A DNA stretch of 64,000 nt from Curtobacterium sp. 458 (GTDB taxonomy: Bacteria > Actinomycetota > Actinomycetes > Actinomycetales > Microbacteriaceae): positions 632,072 through 696,071 of the forward strand of contig NZ_CP129104.1 in NCBI RefSeq assembly GCF_030406605.1. Direction: 5' to 3'. The position numbers and the translations under genes are program-made. Shown piece after piece: positions 33,473-42,693 of this stretch. The notes beneath the pieces were generated by a model. The model was not told the origin of the DNA and made no database searches. It worked only from the letters and a program-made list of their open reading frames with translations. Numbering within the stretch: the stretch's first letter is position 1; each line of letters starts with the position of its first letter.

Positions 33473-34447
33473 GTGCTCGAACACGACCTGCTCGCCACGT
33501 CCTCGACCTGGGCGGGCGACGAACCGATCGGCGAGCGGGTGCGCGCCGTCGGCGCCGCCGGGTTCGCGGGACTCTCCCTCACCGTCGGCGACCTGCACGA
33601 GGTCCGCGCCACCATCGGGTTCGCGGAGCTCCGGCGCATCCTCGACGGCTCCGGGATCGTCTGGGTGCAGCTCGGCCCACTCGACCGCTGGTGGTCGAGC
33701 GACGACCGTTCCGCCGACGAGGACGCCGATCGCGGTGTGGTCTTCGAGGCGACCGCGGCGCTGCGTGCGTGGCAGGTCGTCGTCGGGGCGGACACGACCC
33801 TGACGATCCGCCCCGCAGCGATGATCGACGACTGGGTGGCGCTCGCGGTGCGGACCGAGCAGCTCGGTGCGCAGCTCGTCCTCGAGCCGGAGCCGTGGTC
33901 GAACCTGCCGACGGTCGAACGTGCCGCTCGGTTCGTGACCGCCGCAGGGCACCCGAACGGCGGTCTGCTCCTCGACGCGATGCACACTCTGCGGGGCGGC
34001 TCGACCCTGGCATCGGTGCACGAGGGCGTCGCGCCCGCCGTGCTCGCCGCGGTCGAGCTGAGCGACGGGCTCCTCCACACGCCGGCCGGCATGACCCTCG
34101 CCGAGGAGGCCCGCGGCGCACGGCACCTGCCCGGCTCCGGGGCGTGGGACCTGCCCGGCTTCGTCCGGACCGTGCGCGACCTGGGCTTCGACGAGCCGTG
34201 GGGCGTCGAGGTCCGGACCGCAGCACACCGCGCCATGCCGACCGCCGATGCCCTCCGGACCGCGGCCGCCGCCACCCGTGCTGTGCTCGACGCGGCCGAT
34301 GCGTTCGGCGCTCCCGCTGCCCCTGCGATGCCGTCCACGCCGGCGCCGACCTCCGCCGTCGACCTCGACTCGTCGCGGGCCCCGCGGACGCCGATGCCCT
34401 CCGTGCCGCTCCCCCGCCGGGAGGCCGACACAGGGACGCCCGCGTAG
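33473..34447 (+). CDS. Sugar phosphate isomerase/epimerase-like TIM-barrel protein
   Basis: 324 residues, xylose isomerase-like/AP endonuclease 2 fold. Metal-ligand-type acids appear in LVLEPEPWSN (near residue 145), LLLDAMHTLRGG and VELSDGLLH. The last 60 or so residues are Pro/Ala-rich and probably disordered. GTG 33473 has GGAGGTG 6 nt upstream. Nothing nearby fixes the substrate. Confidence 0.82.
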   Translation: MLEHDLLATSSTWAGDEPIGERVRAVGAAGFAGLSLTVGDLHEVRATIGFAELRRILDGSGIVWVQLGPLDRWWSSDDRSADEDADRGVVFEATAALRAWQVVVGADTTLTIRPAAMIDDWVALAVRTEQLGAQLVLEPEPWSNLPTVERAARFVTAAGHPNGGLLLDAMHTLRGGSTLASVHEGVAPAVLAAVELSDGLLHTPAGMTLAEEARGARHLPGSGAWDLPGFVRTVRDLGFDEPWGVEVRTAAHRAMPTADALRTAAAATRAVLDAADAFGAPAAPAMPSTPAPTSAVDLDSSRAPRTPMPSVPLPRREADTGTPA

Positions 34448-34457
34448 GTTCGCGAGC

Positions 34458-34625
34458 ATGACGCACCACGACGACGAACTCCTCCGCCGTTCCCAGGACG
34501 CGATCGACGAGGCGAAGGCCGCTGCGGCCGACGTGACCGAGCCCGACGAGGACGACCTCGTCGAACAGGACCTCCCGGTGGCGGACGACGCCGAACCGAG
34601 CGACGGCCCGGCGCCCGCGCCCTGA
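34458..34625 (+). CDS. Small acidic protein
   Basis: 55 residues, rich in Asp/Glu and Ala/Pro with one helical N-terminal part (LLRRSQDAIDEAKAAAADV). TAGGTT lies 7 nt before the ATG, so it is probably leaderless. No family is known. Confidence 0.55.
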   Translation: MTHHDDELLRRSQDAIDEAKAAAADVTEPDEDDLVEQDLPVADDAEPSDGPAPAP

Positions 34626-34762
34626 GCTGCCCAGCGACCGCGGCCAGGAAAGCCGGCCCGGACAAGCGGGCCCAGAAAAACTTCCGATCAGGTGTGACGA
34701 ACCGGTCCGCCGACCCGTCTCAGCAGTGAGCCTGCCAGTTGCTCACCGCGGCTGGCGTCAGC

Positions 34763-34801
34763 GCGCCGTGGCCGGTCATCCCTGAACGCCGGCCACGGCG
34801 C
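34763..34801. terminator. 13-bp hairpin terminator
   Basis: Arms 34763-34775 and 34789-34801 pair perfectly around a 13-nt loop. It lies in a 253-nt gap between two small genes; nothing else was recognised in the gap. Confidence 0.7.
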
Positions 34802-34878
34802 TCGGACGGCGGCCCGTGCGTTCCCTGATCCGGCGCACGGGTCGCCTTCACCCGCGGGTTCCGCTGCGGAGGCGGGGC

Positions 34879-35034
34879 TCAGTCGTCGACCTCGTCGCCG
34901 AGGAAGTCGGCGTAGGTGACCTCACCGTCCGCAGTGCCGCCCTCGGGGTGCGCCGGGACGTGCTGCGGTCGCGGGCTCGCCGCCGATCCGCGCTCCTCCG
35001 GCGTGAACGGCGGCAGGTAGTTGCTCGCGCTCAT
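34879..35034 (-). CDS. Small protein of unknown function
   Basis: 51 residues (MSASNYLPPFTPEER at the start, FLGDEVDD at the end) with GGAAGGG upstream of ATG 35034. It is hydrophilic, with no membrane segment. It lies just downstream of ligD on the same strand (141 nt away) and may be part of its transcript. Confidence 0.6.
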   Translation of the reverse strand: MSASNYLPPFTPEERGSAASPRPQHVPAHPEGGTADGEVTYADFLGDEVDD

Positions 35035-35175
35035 GGTCACGCCCTTCCGTCCCGGCGAACGTAACAGTCGCAGGACCCTCGGCAGAGGGTGGTCCCGCGA
35101 TCGTCCCCCGGAGACGCGTCGAACGGGGGACGGTTGTTCGCCCGGGGCGGACCCCATGCGTGTGCATCTGCGCGA

Positions 35176-37674
35176 TCAGGACTCGCGCACGACGTCGTCG
35201 GGGTCCTTGTCCGCACGCCATCCACGCCACGAGGGCTGGCGGAGCCGTCCGTCCCCGGTCCACTCCGCGAACTGCACCTCGCCCACCCGCACCGGTCGGA
35301 CCCAGTGCGCGTCACGCGCATCCGGGCGAGGGACGTCCACGAACGGGGAGTCGTCGCGGGCCAGCGGCTCGAGCACCCCGGCGATCTCGTCGAGGTCGCG
35401 GTCGCGGAACCCGGTCCCGACCTTGCCGACGTACTCGAGCCCCTCGGCGCCCGGCACACCGAGCAGCAGGGAGCCGATGCCGCCCGCCCGCCGCCCTGCA
35501 CCGGGGCGCCACCCGCCGACCACGACCTCCTGCGTGGCGTGGTGCTTGACCTTGAGCCAGGCCTCCGAGCGCCGACCCTCGGCGTACTTCGAGCTGCGCT
35601 TCTTCGCGACGACCCCTTCGAGCCCTCGTCGCTCGGACTCGGCGAGCGCGGCGGCGAAGTCCCCCTCGACGGCGTCGGGGACGTCGACCACGCCGCCGGG
35701 TTCGACGACCGTCGCGAGGGCCTCACGTCGGGCGGCGTACCCGTGGCGGGTGAGCTCGTGGCCGTCGGCCTCGAGCACGTCGAACAGCAGCAGGCGCACC
35801 GGCGTCGTCGCACGGGCCGCTTCGACCTCGCGCGTCTTCGTGAGGCCCATCCGGTTCTGCAGGAGCTGGAACGAGGGCCGTCCGCGGTCGTCGAGCGCCA
35901 CGATCTCCCCGTCGTAGACGCCGTCGACCGCGGCTCGCTCGGCGAGGTCCTGCAGCTCGGGGTACTGGGCGGTGAGGTCGTTGCCGTTCCGGCTCCGGAG
36001 GGTGACCCGGCCGTCCCGGACGGTCGCGAGCGCCCGGACGCCGTCCCACTTCAGCTCGAACGCCCAGTCCGCGGGGTCGAGCCGGGGCTCGCCCTTCGCC
36101 AGCGTCGCCTGCATGGTGCGGCGTTCCTCGGGGCGCTCGGTCGCGGGGCTGGCCGCGTGCACTGCCGGCCGGGAGGCACGGGTCGGCCCCGCCCCGCGCG
36201 TCGCGCCGGCCGTGCTGCCGGGCTCGCGGTCGGGCTGGTCCTTCGTGCGGTGGATGAGCCAGCTCTTCTCGTCGCCGTCGCGTCCGCGTCCTCGCCCCCG
36301 GGTGTGCAGGAGCACCAACCGTCGCGCTCCCCCGGTCCGGCCGTGCAGCGTGACGATGACCTCTTCGCCGTCGCGCCACTTCTCCAGCTCGTACGTGCCG
36401 TCGTCCCAGATCGTGACCGTCCCACCGCCGTACTCGGCCTTCGGGATGGTCCCCTCGAAGGAGCCGTACTCGAGCGGGTGGTCCTCGGTCTGCACCGCGA
36501 GGTGGTTCTTCCCCGGGTCCGTCGGCTCGCCCTTCGGGAGGGCCCAGCTGACGAGCACGCCGTCGTGCTCGAGGCGGAAGTCGTAGTGGTCCCGGGTGGC
36601 GTGGTGCTCCTGGATCACGAACGTCGGGGTGCCGTCGTCCCGCACGGTCGGTGCCCCGGCGGGCACGGGCTCCGGCGTCTTCGCGGCGTCGCGCTTGGCG
36701 CGGTACGCCGTCAGGCGGTCCTCGCTCGCCTGGTTCGCGTCGGCGGTCCGGTCGCTGTCCCAGTGGCCGGCGTCGGGTCGTCCGACGGCCAGCGAGGCGG
36801 AGGCGACCGGGTGCAGGAGGTCCCCACGGGCCTCCAGGCGGTCGAGCACGTCGTCGAGGGTGAGCTGCGCGAGCCCGCGCTGCGTCAGTTCGTCCCAGGT
36901 GCGCGGGGCGGCGACCGTCGGCCGGTCACGGCCGCGGAGCGAGTACGGCGCGATCGTCGTCTTGTTGCCGTTGTTCTGCGACCAGTCGACGAAGACCTTG
37001 CCGGTGCGTTCGGCGCGGCTCATGGAGGACAGGACGAGGTCGGGGAGGTCCTGCTCGAGCGCCCGTGCGAGCTCGTGCGCGACGTCGGACACCTGGGCCG
37101 TCGTCGCACGCCCGTCGAGTGCCGCGTAGAGGTGGATGCCCTTCGACCCGGACGTGACCGGGTAGGGCTCGAGCCCCATGCCCTGCAGGACCTCGCGCGC
37201 AGCGACGGCGACCTCGACGCACTCGGGCAGTCCGACGCCCTCGCCCGGGTCGAGGTCGAGCACGAGCCGGTCGGGGTTCTGGTGCCCGCCACGCGGGCCG
37301 AAGCGCCACTGCGGCACGTGGAGCTCGAGCGCGGCCTGCTGCGCCATCCAGACGAGGGTCGCGACGTCGTCGACGATCGGGTACTCGGTGTCGTGCTCCT
37401 TGTGGGCGATCGTGTGGTGCCGCACCCAGTCGGGCGCGGAGTCGGGGAGGTTCTTCTCGAAGAAGACCTTCCCGTCGACGCCGTTCGCCCAGCGCTTCCG
37501 GGTCACCGGGCGGTCCTTCACGTGCGGGATCATCCACGGCGCGACCCGCTCGTAGTACTCGATCACCCGTCCCTTGGTGGTCCCGGTCGCCGGGTAGAGC
37601 ACCTTGTCCGTGTTGCTCAGGCTGATCGACCGCCCGCCGACGAGCACCGTCCGCCGCTTCGCGACCGGGCTCAC
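35176..37674 (-). CDS. ligD: Multifunctional NHEJ DNA ligase D (POL-PE-LIG)
   Basis: 832 residues, domains in the mycobacterial order. The polymerase/primase is at about 15-290 with metal motif DLD (140-142). The 3'-phosphoesterase is at about 350-475 with HHATRDHYDFRLEHDG (357-372). The ATP-dependent ligase is at about 520-825 with adenylated K542 in LKWDG. It repairs double-strand breaks with Ku. The GTG start overlaps the stop of the upstream SDR gene (GTGA), so the two are cotranslated. Confidence 0.96.
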   Translation of the reverse strand: MSPVAKRRTVLVGGRSISLSNTDKVLYPATGTTKGRVIEYYERVAPWMIPHVKDRPVTRKRWANGVDGKVFFEKNLPDSAPDWVRHHTIAHKEHDTEYPIVDDVATLVWMAQQAALELHVPQWRFGPRGGHQNPDRLVLDLDPGEGVGLPECVEVAVAAREVLQGMGLEPYPVTSGSKGIHLYAALDGRATTAQVSDVAHELARALEQDLPDLVLSSMSRAERTGKVFVDWSQNNGNKTTIAPYSLRGRDRPTVAAPRTWDELTQRGLAQLTLDDVLDRLEARGDLLHPVASASLAVGRPDAGHWDSDRTADANQASEDRLTAYRAKRDAAKTPEPVPAGAPTVRDDGTPTFVIQEHHATRDHYDFRLEHDGVLVSWALPKGEPTDPGKNHLAVQTEDHPLEYGSFEGTIPKAEYGGGTVTIWDDGTYELEKWRDGEEVIVTLHGRTGGARRLVLLHTRGRGRGRDGDEKSWLIHRTKDQPDREPGSTAGATRGAGPTRASRPAVHAASPATERPEERRTMQATLAKGEPRLDPADWAFELKWDGVRALATVRDGRVTLRSRNGNDLTAQYPELQDLAERAAVDGVYDGEIVALDDRGRPSFQLLQNRMGLTKTREVEAARATTPVRLLLFDVLEADGHELTRHGYAARREALATVVEPGGVVDVPDAVEGDFAAALAESERRGLEGVVAKKRSSKYAEGRRSEAWLKVKHHATQEVVVGGWRPGAGRRAGGIGSLLLGVPGAEGLEYVGKVGTGFRDRDLDEIAGVLEPLARDDSPFVDVPRPDARDAHWVRPVRVGEVQFAEWTGDGRLRQPSWRGWRADKDPDDVVRES

Positions 37675-38561
37675 AGCGCCACCCCGGTCGCTCCCGCCAC
37701 GGTCAGGGTGGACCCGGAGGTGTACGACGACTCTGGCCCGGCGAGGTACACGTACGCGCTCCCGAGCTCCACGGGCTGCGCCGGTCGTCCGAACGGGGTG
37801 CCCTCGCCGTAGTGGGCGATCTCGTCGCCCGGGTAGCTGATCGGCTGGAGGGGTGTCCAGACCGGCCCCGGCACGACCGTGTTCGCCCGGATGCCCTTCG
37901 GCGCGAGCTGCCGGGCCAGGCCGTTGGTGTACGTGATGATCGCGGACTTCGTGGCGGCGTAGTCGATCATCCGCGCCTGCGGCTCGTACGCCGACACCGA
38001 GCTCGTCGTGACGATCGCGCTGCCGGGTGCCAGGTGCGGGACCGCGGCCCGGACGAGCCAGAACAGCGAGTACAGGTTGACCTTGAGCGTGCGGTCGAAC
38101 GACTCGGTGGTCTGCTCGGCGACGTCCTCGTGCACCTGCTGGAACCCGGCGACGGTGACGAGCGCGTCGAGCCCGCCGAGGGTGCTCACGGCGTCGCGGA
38201 CGAGCCGTGCGCAGAAGTCCTCGTCGGTGAGGTCGCCCGGCAGCAGGACCGCCTTGCGTCCGAGGTCGCCGATCACGTCGCGGACGTCCTCGAGGTCGCT
38301 GAGCTCGTCCGGCAGGGCGTTCAGGGCGACGTCCGCGCCCTCCTTCGCCATCGCGATCGCCGCTGCCCGCCCGATGCCCGAGTCGGCGCCCGTGACCAGC
38401 ACACGGTAGCCGGTCATGCGACCGCTCCCCTGGTAGGACCGTTCGCCGTGGTCGGGCGCCGGGTCCATCGCACTCGCGAGCCCGGAGCCGTCCTGCGTCT
38501 GCGCGGGGAACGGCGGGCGGGGGTGCTGGGTCCGCGGGTCCTGCTTGTCGAGCTGACTCAT
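37671..38561 (-). CDS. SDR-family oxidoreductase with N-terminal extension (general-stress type)
   Basis: 296 residues. The first 45 (PRTQHPRPPFPAQTQDG, then SYQGSGRM) are the extension typical of the Bacillus YdaD/YhxC/YhdF group. The Rossmann loop TGADSGIG follows near residue 58. The catalytic YAATK lies near 205. Homologues in Bacillus belong to the general stress response. It is the first gene of the SDR-ligD operon, divergent from ku. Confidence 0.92.
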   Translation of the reverse strand: MSQLDKQDPRTQHPRPPFPAQTQDGSGLASAMDPAPDHGERSYQGSGRMTGYRVLVTGADSGIGRAAAIAMAKEGADVALNALPDELSDLEDVRDVIGDLGRKAVLLPGDLTDEDFCARLVRDAVSTLGGLDALVTVAGFQQVHEDVAEQTTESFDRTLKVNLYSLFWLVRAAVPHLAPGSAIVTTSSVSAYEPQARMIDYAATKSAIITYTNGLARQLAPKGIRANTVVPGPVWTPLQPISYPGDEIAHYGEGTPFGRPAQPVELGSAYVYLAGPESSYTSGSTLTVAGATGVAL

Positions 38562-38666
38562 GTGCCCATCGTGCTCGCCCTTCCCCGGCACCGGCACAGC
38601 AGCGGCGGACCTGTGGAGAACCCGTCCCTCCGGACGTTCCGGTGCAGGGACGGGCATCATGTGGCC
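38562..38666. promoter_or_regulatory. Divergent promoter region, SDR-ligD / ku, with the bipartite motif
   Basis: Reading the minus strand: CCTGCA (38648-38643), 24 nt, CTCCACAG (38618-38611), 37 nt, CACGAT (38573-38568), 6 nt, ATG 38561. This matches the layout at 25913 and 31921. On the plus strand CATCAT lies 6 nt before the ku ATG. Confidence 0.55.
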
Positions 38667-39695
38667 ATGAGGTCGATCTGGAAGGGCTCCATCGCGTTCG
38701 GGCTGGTCAACGTGCCGATCAAGGTGTACGCGGCCACCGAGACCCACGACGTCTCCCTGCACCAGGTCCACGACGAGGACAAGGGCCGCATCCGGTACAA
38801 GCGCGTGTGCGAGTTCGGCCACGAGGTCGAGTACGCCGACATCCAGCGCGCCTACGACGACGGCGAGAAGACCGTCGTGCTCACCGCCGACGACTTCAAG
38901 CAGCTCCCCGAGGAGCAGTCGCACGAGATCGAGGTCCTGGAGTTCGTGCCGGTCGAGCAGGTCGACCCGATGATGTTCGAGAAGTCGTACTACCTCGAGC
39001 CGGACTCCCGGTCCCCGAAGGCGTACGTGCTGCTCCGCGAGACGCTGGCGAAGACCGACCGGCTGGCGATCGTGCAGTTCACCCTCAGGCAGAAGACCCG
39101 GCTCGGCGTCCTGCGGGTCAACGACGACGTCATCCTCCTGCAGGGACTGCTGTGGGGTGACGAGGTCCGTGCAGCGGACTTCAAGGGTCTCGACACCTCC
39201 GTGAAGGTGAGCGCGAACGAGCTGAAGATGTCGTCCTCGCTCGTGGACAGCATGTCCACCGACTTCGACCCGGACCGGTACACGGACGCCTACCAGGAGG
39301 AGCTGCAGCAACTCATCGACGCGAAGCTCGCGTCCGGCGACGACGTCGACACCGCCGAGACCTTCGGTGAGCGCGACGAGGACGACGACGAGGGTGAGGG
39401 TGGTGACGTCATCGACCTGATGGCCGCCCTGCGGGCGTCGGTCGACAAGAAGCGGACGGGAGGCTCGGGGTCGCGTTACCGGAGCGGGTCGCGTTCCGCG
39501 ACGCACGACTCCACCGCCGACGACGCGCCGGCCGAGCAGACGCCCGCCTCGAAGCGGACGAGCACCGCGAAGACGAGCACCACGAAGACGAAGGCGTCGA
39601 CCTCGGGGACCACGACGAAGAAGGAACCGGCGAAGAGAGCACCGGCGAAGAAGGCGCCGGCGAAGAAGGCACCGGCGAAGAAGCGCGCCAGCTAG
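38667..39695 (+). CDS. ku: Ku DNA-end-binding protein
   Basis: 342 residues. It forms a ring on broken DNA ends and recruits LigD. The bacterial Ku core is at about 1-255 (MRSIWKGSIAFGLVNVPIKV as start, VLRVNDDVILLQGLLWGDEV). An acidic linker and a lysine-rich tail with repeated PAKKA units follow (about 270-342), the DNA-binding extension seen in some actinobacterial Ku proteins. The start is ATG 38667. Its stop codon overlaps the stop of the convergent DUF6328 gene in the sequence CTAG. Confidence 0.96.
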   Translation: MRSIWKGSIAFGLVNVPIKVYAATETHDVSLHQVHDEDKGRIRYKRVCEFGHEVEYADIQRAYDDGEKTVVLTADDFKQLPEEQSHEIEVLEFVPVEQVDPMMFEKSYYLEPDSRSPKAYVLLRETLAKTDRLAIVQFTLRQKTRLGVLRVNDDVILLQGLLWGDEVRAADFKGLDTSVKVSANELKMSSSLVDSMSTDFDPDRYTDAYQEELQQLIDAKLASGDDVDTAETFGERDEDDDEGEGGDVIDLMAALRASVDKKRTGGSGSRYRSGSRSATHDSTADDAPAEQTPASKRTSTAKTSTTKTKASTSGTTTKKEPAKRAPAKKAPAKKAPAKKRAS

Positions 39696-40177
39696 TCCTC
39701 GGTGTCCCGCGCCGTGCGGCGCAGCACCGTCGGCAGCGCCGTCCACAGCGCTCCGGTACCGACGAACACCGCGACCCCGGCGATGATCCCCCCGCGGCCG
39801 CCGAGCACCACGTCGAACACGAACCACACGGTCCCGGCGAACAGCAGCGCCGCGGCGAAGAGCGTCACGAGCAGCAGGACGTTCCCCGCGCGCACGAGGT
39901 CGTGCTTCTGCCGCTGCTTGAAGACGAGGCGGTGGGTGGCCACGACGGCGAGCGCGACGACGGTCACGACGACCGCGAGCACGACGAGCGTGAGGTAGAT
40001 CGTCTCCTGCCGGACGGTCAGCGACGAGAACCGCTGCTGGAACGGCAGCGTCAGCAGGAACCCGGCGAGGATCTGCGTCCCCGTCTGCACGATCCGCAGC
40101 TCCTGCTGGATGTCGCTCCAGTTGCGGTCCCACCGTTCGGTCGGGGTCTCGTTCCGACCCCGCTGCAACTCGCTCAT
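39692..40177 (-). CDS. DUF6328 family membrane protein
   Basis: 161 residues. The N-terminal motif (TPTERWDRNWSDIQQELRI, then QTGTQILAGFLLTLPFQQRF) matches DUF6328. Four hydrophobic segments follow. Function is unknown. The start is ATG 40177; the frame is open upstream. It is convergent with ku. Confidence 0.85.
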   Translation of the reverse strand: MSELQRGRNETPTERWDRNWSDIQQELRIVQTGTQILAGFLLTLPFQQRFSSLTVRQETIYLTLVVLAVVVTVVALAVVATHRLVFKQRQKHDLVRAGNVLLLVTLFAAALLFAGTVWFVFDVVLGGRGGIIAGVAVFVGTGALWTALPTVLRRTARDTED

Positions 40178-40260
40178 GCCGCGACCGTACTGCCCGCGGC
40201 GGCCCGCGGATCGCCCCGCTCCGTCACGAGCCGGAAACACGCTTCGGGGACACTGGGAGC

Positions 40261-40866
40261 ATGACTCCACAAGAGCCAGGGAGCCTGACCTCGTCATCCG
40301 TGAGCGCAGGCCCGCCCGTCACCGTGTCCATCACCCGCCTCGTCGAACCCGACCGCATCCCGGAGGCCACCCGCTGGGTGCAGTCCGGCGTCAACCTCGC
40401 GAACCGCTACCCGGGCTTCCTCGGCTCCGGGTGGGTCCGCTCGCACGCGACGAGCCGCGAGTGGCACGTGCTGTACCGGTTCGCCGACCACGAGCAGCTC
40501 GCGACGTGGGAGTCCTCCGACGACCGTCTGCGGTGGCTCGACCTCGGCCGTGACCTCGTGGTGGAGTCCCGGGTCGAGAAGCGCACGGGCATCGAGGGCT
40601 GGTTCGACGCCCCGCAGGACACCCCGGCGTCGAGCGCTCCCCCGCGGTGGAAGCAGGCGGTGAGCATCTGGCTCGGCTTCTTCCCGGTGAACCTCGTCTT
40701 CACGTACCTGGTCGGCTGGCTCGTCCCGGCGTTCGGGCACCTCGCCGTGTTGCCGCGCGTGCTCGTCACGACGCTCGTGCTCACGCCGATCATGACGTTC
40801 TGGGTACTGCCGTTCGTGACGAAGGCGATCCGCCCGTGGCTGCTCGCACCGCCCCGGGACGCGTGA
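40261..40866 (+). CDS. ABM-domain protein with C-terminal membrane helices
   Basis: 201 residues. The antibiotic biosynthesis monooxygenase-like ferredoxin fold covers about 18-115 (VSITRLVEPDRIPEA, NRYPGFLGSGWV). Two membrane helices follow (AVSIWLGFFPVNLVFTYLVG, VTTLVLTPIMTFWVLP). Proteins of this layout are annotated as ABM-like; their reaction is unknown. Only 3 nt separate its stop from the convergent ppx gene. Confidence 0.85.
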   Translation: MTPQEPGSLTSSSVSAGPPVTVSITRLVEPDRIPEATRWVQSGVNLANRYPGFLGSGWVRSHATSREWHVLYRFADHEQLATWESSDDRLRWLDLGRDLVVESRVEKRTGIEGWFDAPQDTPASSAPPRWKQAVSIWLGFFPVNLVFTYLVGWLVPAFGHLAVLPRVLVTTLVLTPIMTFWVLPFVTKAIRPWLLAPPRDA

Positions 40867-40869
40867 CCC

Positions 40870-41805
40870 TCAGCCCAGCACGGACAGCTGGTCGAGCCGC
40901 TCGAGGATGACACCCTCTCGGAGGGCCCACGGACAGATCTCGAGCGCCGGCAGGTCGAAGATGTCGAGGCAGGCCTCGGCGACGAGTGCGCCGGGGACGA
41001 CCTGGTGCGCGCGGCTCGGTGAGACCCCGGGGAGCGTCGCGAGTTCCTCGACCGTCATGCCGAGCAGCGCGGGCAGCTGCCGTCGGAGTTCGGCGCCGTC
41101 GAGGGACCGCGCGACGAGCGGCCCGTCGGCCGAGGGCGCCGCGCCGCAGATCCGGGCGATCGACCGGAACGTCTTCGACGTCGCGACGGCCCGGTCGGGC
41201 CGCCCGGAGCGGAGCAGGAGCCCGGCGTCCCGCGCGATCGACACCCGGATCTCGTGCCGGAGCCGTCGGACGTCGTCGTCGGTGGGTGCGCCCGTGGCGA
41301 AGAACGACCGCGCGAGCCGGGCCGCACCGATCGGCATCGACCACGCCACGTCCGGTGCCTCGTCGGCTCCGCCGGCGATCTCGAGCGAGCCACCGCCGAT
41401 GTCGAACACCGCGAGCCGTCCGGCGGACCACCCGAACCAGCGGCGGACCGCCAGGAACGTCAGCCGCGCCTCGTCGTCGCCGGAGAGCACGGCGAGCTCG
41501 ACACCGGTCGCCTGTTCGACGTGGGCGAGCACCGCGTCGGAGTTCACCGCGTCGCGGACGGCCGAGGTGGCGAACGCGAGCATGTCCTCGCAACCGCGTT
41601 CCTCGGCGACGCGGACGGCGTCGGCGACGAACGCGGTGAGCGCGTCGATCCCCCGTTGCGTCACGGCTCCGGCGTCGTCGAGGTGCTCGGCGAGCCGCAG
41701 CGGCTGCTTGAACGAGGACGCCGGCAGCGGGGCGGCCCCGCCGTGGGCGTCCACCACGAGCAGGTGGCCGGTGTTGGACCCGATGTCGAGGACTCCGACG
41801 CGCAT
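40870..41805 (-). CDS. Ppx/GppA exopolyphosphatase-family protein
   Basis: 311 residues, sugar-kinase/Hsp70-like fold. The phosphate 1 motif [11 protein letters not shown] lies at residues 7-17 and the phosphate 2 motif [13 protein letters not shown] near 138-150. Members hydrolyse polyphosphate or pppGpp. It is the short actinobacterial form without the HD-like C-terminal domain. Confidence 0.9.
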   Translation of the reverse strand: MRVGVLDIGSNTGHLLVVDAHGGAAPLPASSFKQPLRLAEHLDDAGAVTQRGIDALTAFVADAVRVAEERGCEDMLAFATSAVRDAVNSDAVLAHVEQATGVELAVLSGDDEARLTFLAVRRWFGWSAGRLAVFDIGGGSLEIAGGADEAPDVAWSMPIGAARLARSFFATGAPTDDDVRRLRHEIRVSIARDAGLLLRSGRPDRAVATSKTFRSIARICGAAPSADGPLVARSLDGAELRRQLPALLGMTVEELATLPGVSPSRAHQVVPGALVAEACLDIFDLPALEICPWALREGVILERLDQLSVLG

Positions 41806-41835
41806 GGCACCACGCTAGCGGCCGGGAGGCGCGGC

Positions 41836-42693
41836 TCACGCCCGCAGGAACGCCTCCAGCTCGGCGGTGGTCGGGTAGGACGCCTGCGCGCCCGGCTTCG
41901 TCGCGGCGTACGCCCCGACCCCGACGGCGAAGTGGGCCGCGTCGGCGAGGGAGTCCCCGGCGGCGAGCCGGAGCGCCACCGCCCCCATGAACGCGTCGCC
42001 GCAGCCCGTGGTGTCGACCGGGTCCACGCGGACGGCGTCGACCGACACCGGGTCCGCGTCGCCGTCGTGCACGGTGCAGCCCGCTCCGCCCCGGGTGACG
42101 ATCGAGCGCGCGACACCGTGGTCGCCGAGCTCGGCCGCCTCGTGCTCGTTCACGAGCAGGACGTCGGTCAGGTCGAGGAGCTCCTGCGGGACGGCGCCGA
42201 ACGGCGACAGGTTCGTCAGCACGGTGACCCCGGCGTCGTGCGCGGCGCGGGCGGCGGCGAGCACGACGTCGATCGAGACCTCGAGGCAGAGCCCGAGCAC
42301 ACGGGCGTCGGCGAAGGCGTCGGCGGGGACGTCGTCCGGCGTCAGCGTGCCGTTCGCGCCGGCGGAGATCACGATGGTGTTCTCCCCCGCGCCGTCGACC
42401 GTGATGACGGCGGTGCCGGTCGCCGTTCCCTGCCGGACGGCGACGTGCGTCGTGTCGACCCCGGCCGCCGCGACGGAGTCGCGGAGCAGCGCACCGTTCC
42501 CGTCGTCGCCGACCGCACCGATCATGCGCACCGTGCCCCCGAGCCTCCCGGCTGCCACCGCCTGGTTGGCGGACTTGCCGCCGGGAAGGATCGCGAGGTC
42601 CGAGCCCTGCAGGGTCTCACCTGGCTTCGGGAAGCGCTCGGTGCGGACCACGAGGTCCGCGTTGAGGCTGCCCACGACGACGATGCCGGTCAT
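41836..42693 (-). CDS. rbsK: Ribokinase (PfkB family)
   Basis: 285 residues. It phosphorylates ribose with ATP. Signature 1 is GGKSANQAVAAGRLGG (near residues 38-53); signature 2 carries the catalytic Asp in DTTGCGDAFMG (near 229-239), with Cys in place of the usual Ala. The start overlaps the stop of the MFS transporter gene (ATGA). It is third of the operon nucleoside hydrolase, transporter, ribokinase, so it receives ribose released from nucleosides. Confidence 0.93.
   Translation of the reverse strand: MTGIVVVGSLNADLVVRTERFPKPGETLQGSDLAILPGGKSANQAVAAGRLGGTVRMIGAVGDDGNGALLRDSVAAAGVDTTHVAVRQGTATGTAVITVDGAGENTIVISAGANGTLTPDDVPADAFADARVLGLCLEVSIDVVLAAARAAHDAGVTVLTNLSPFGAVPQELLDLTDVLLVNEHEAAELGDHGVARSIVTRGGAGCTVHDGDADPVSVDAVRVDPVDTTGCGDAFMGAVALRLAAGDSLADAAHFAVGVGAYAATKPGAQASYPTTAELEAFLRA

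Noticed and set aside
34626..34878. Possible coding gene in the 253-nt gap
   Set aside because: No frame with a ribosome site and gene-like codons; only the hairpin at 34763-34801 is convincing.
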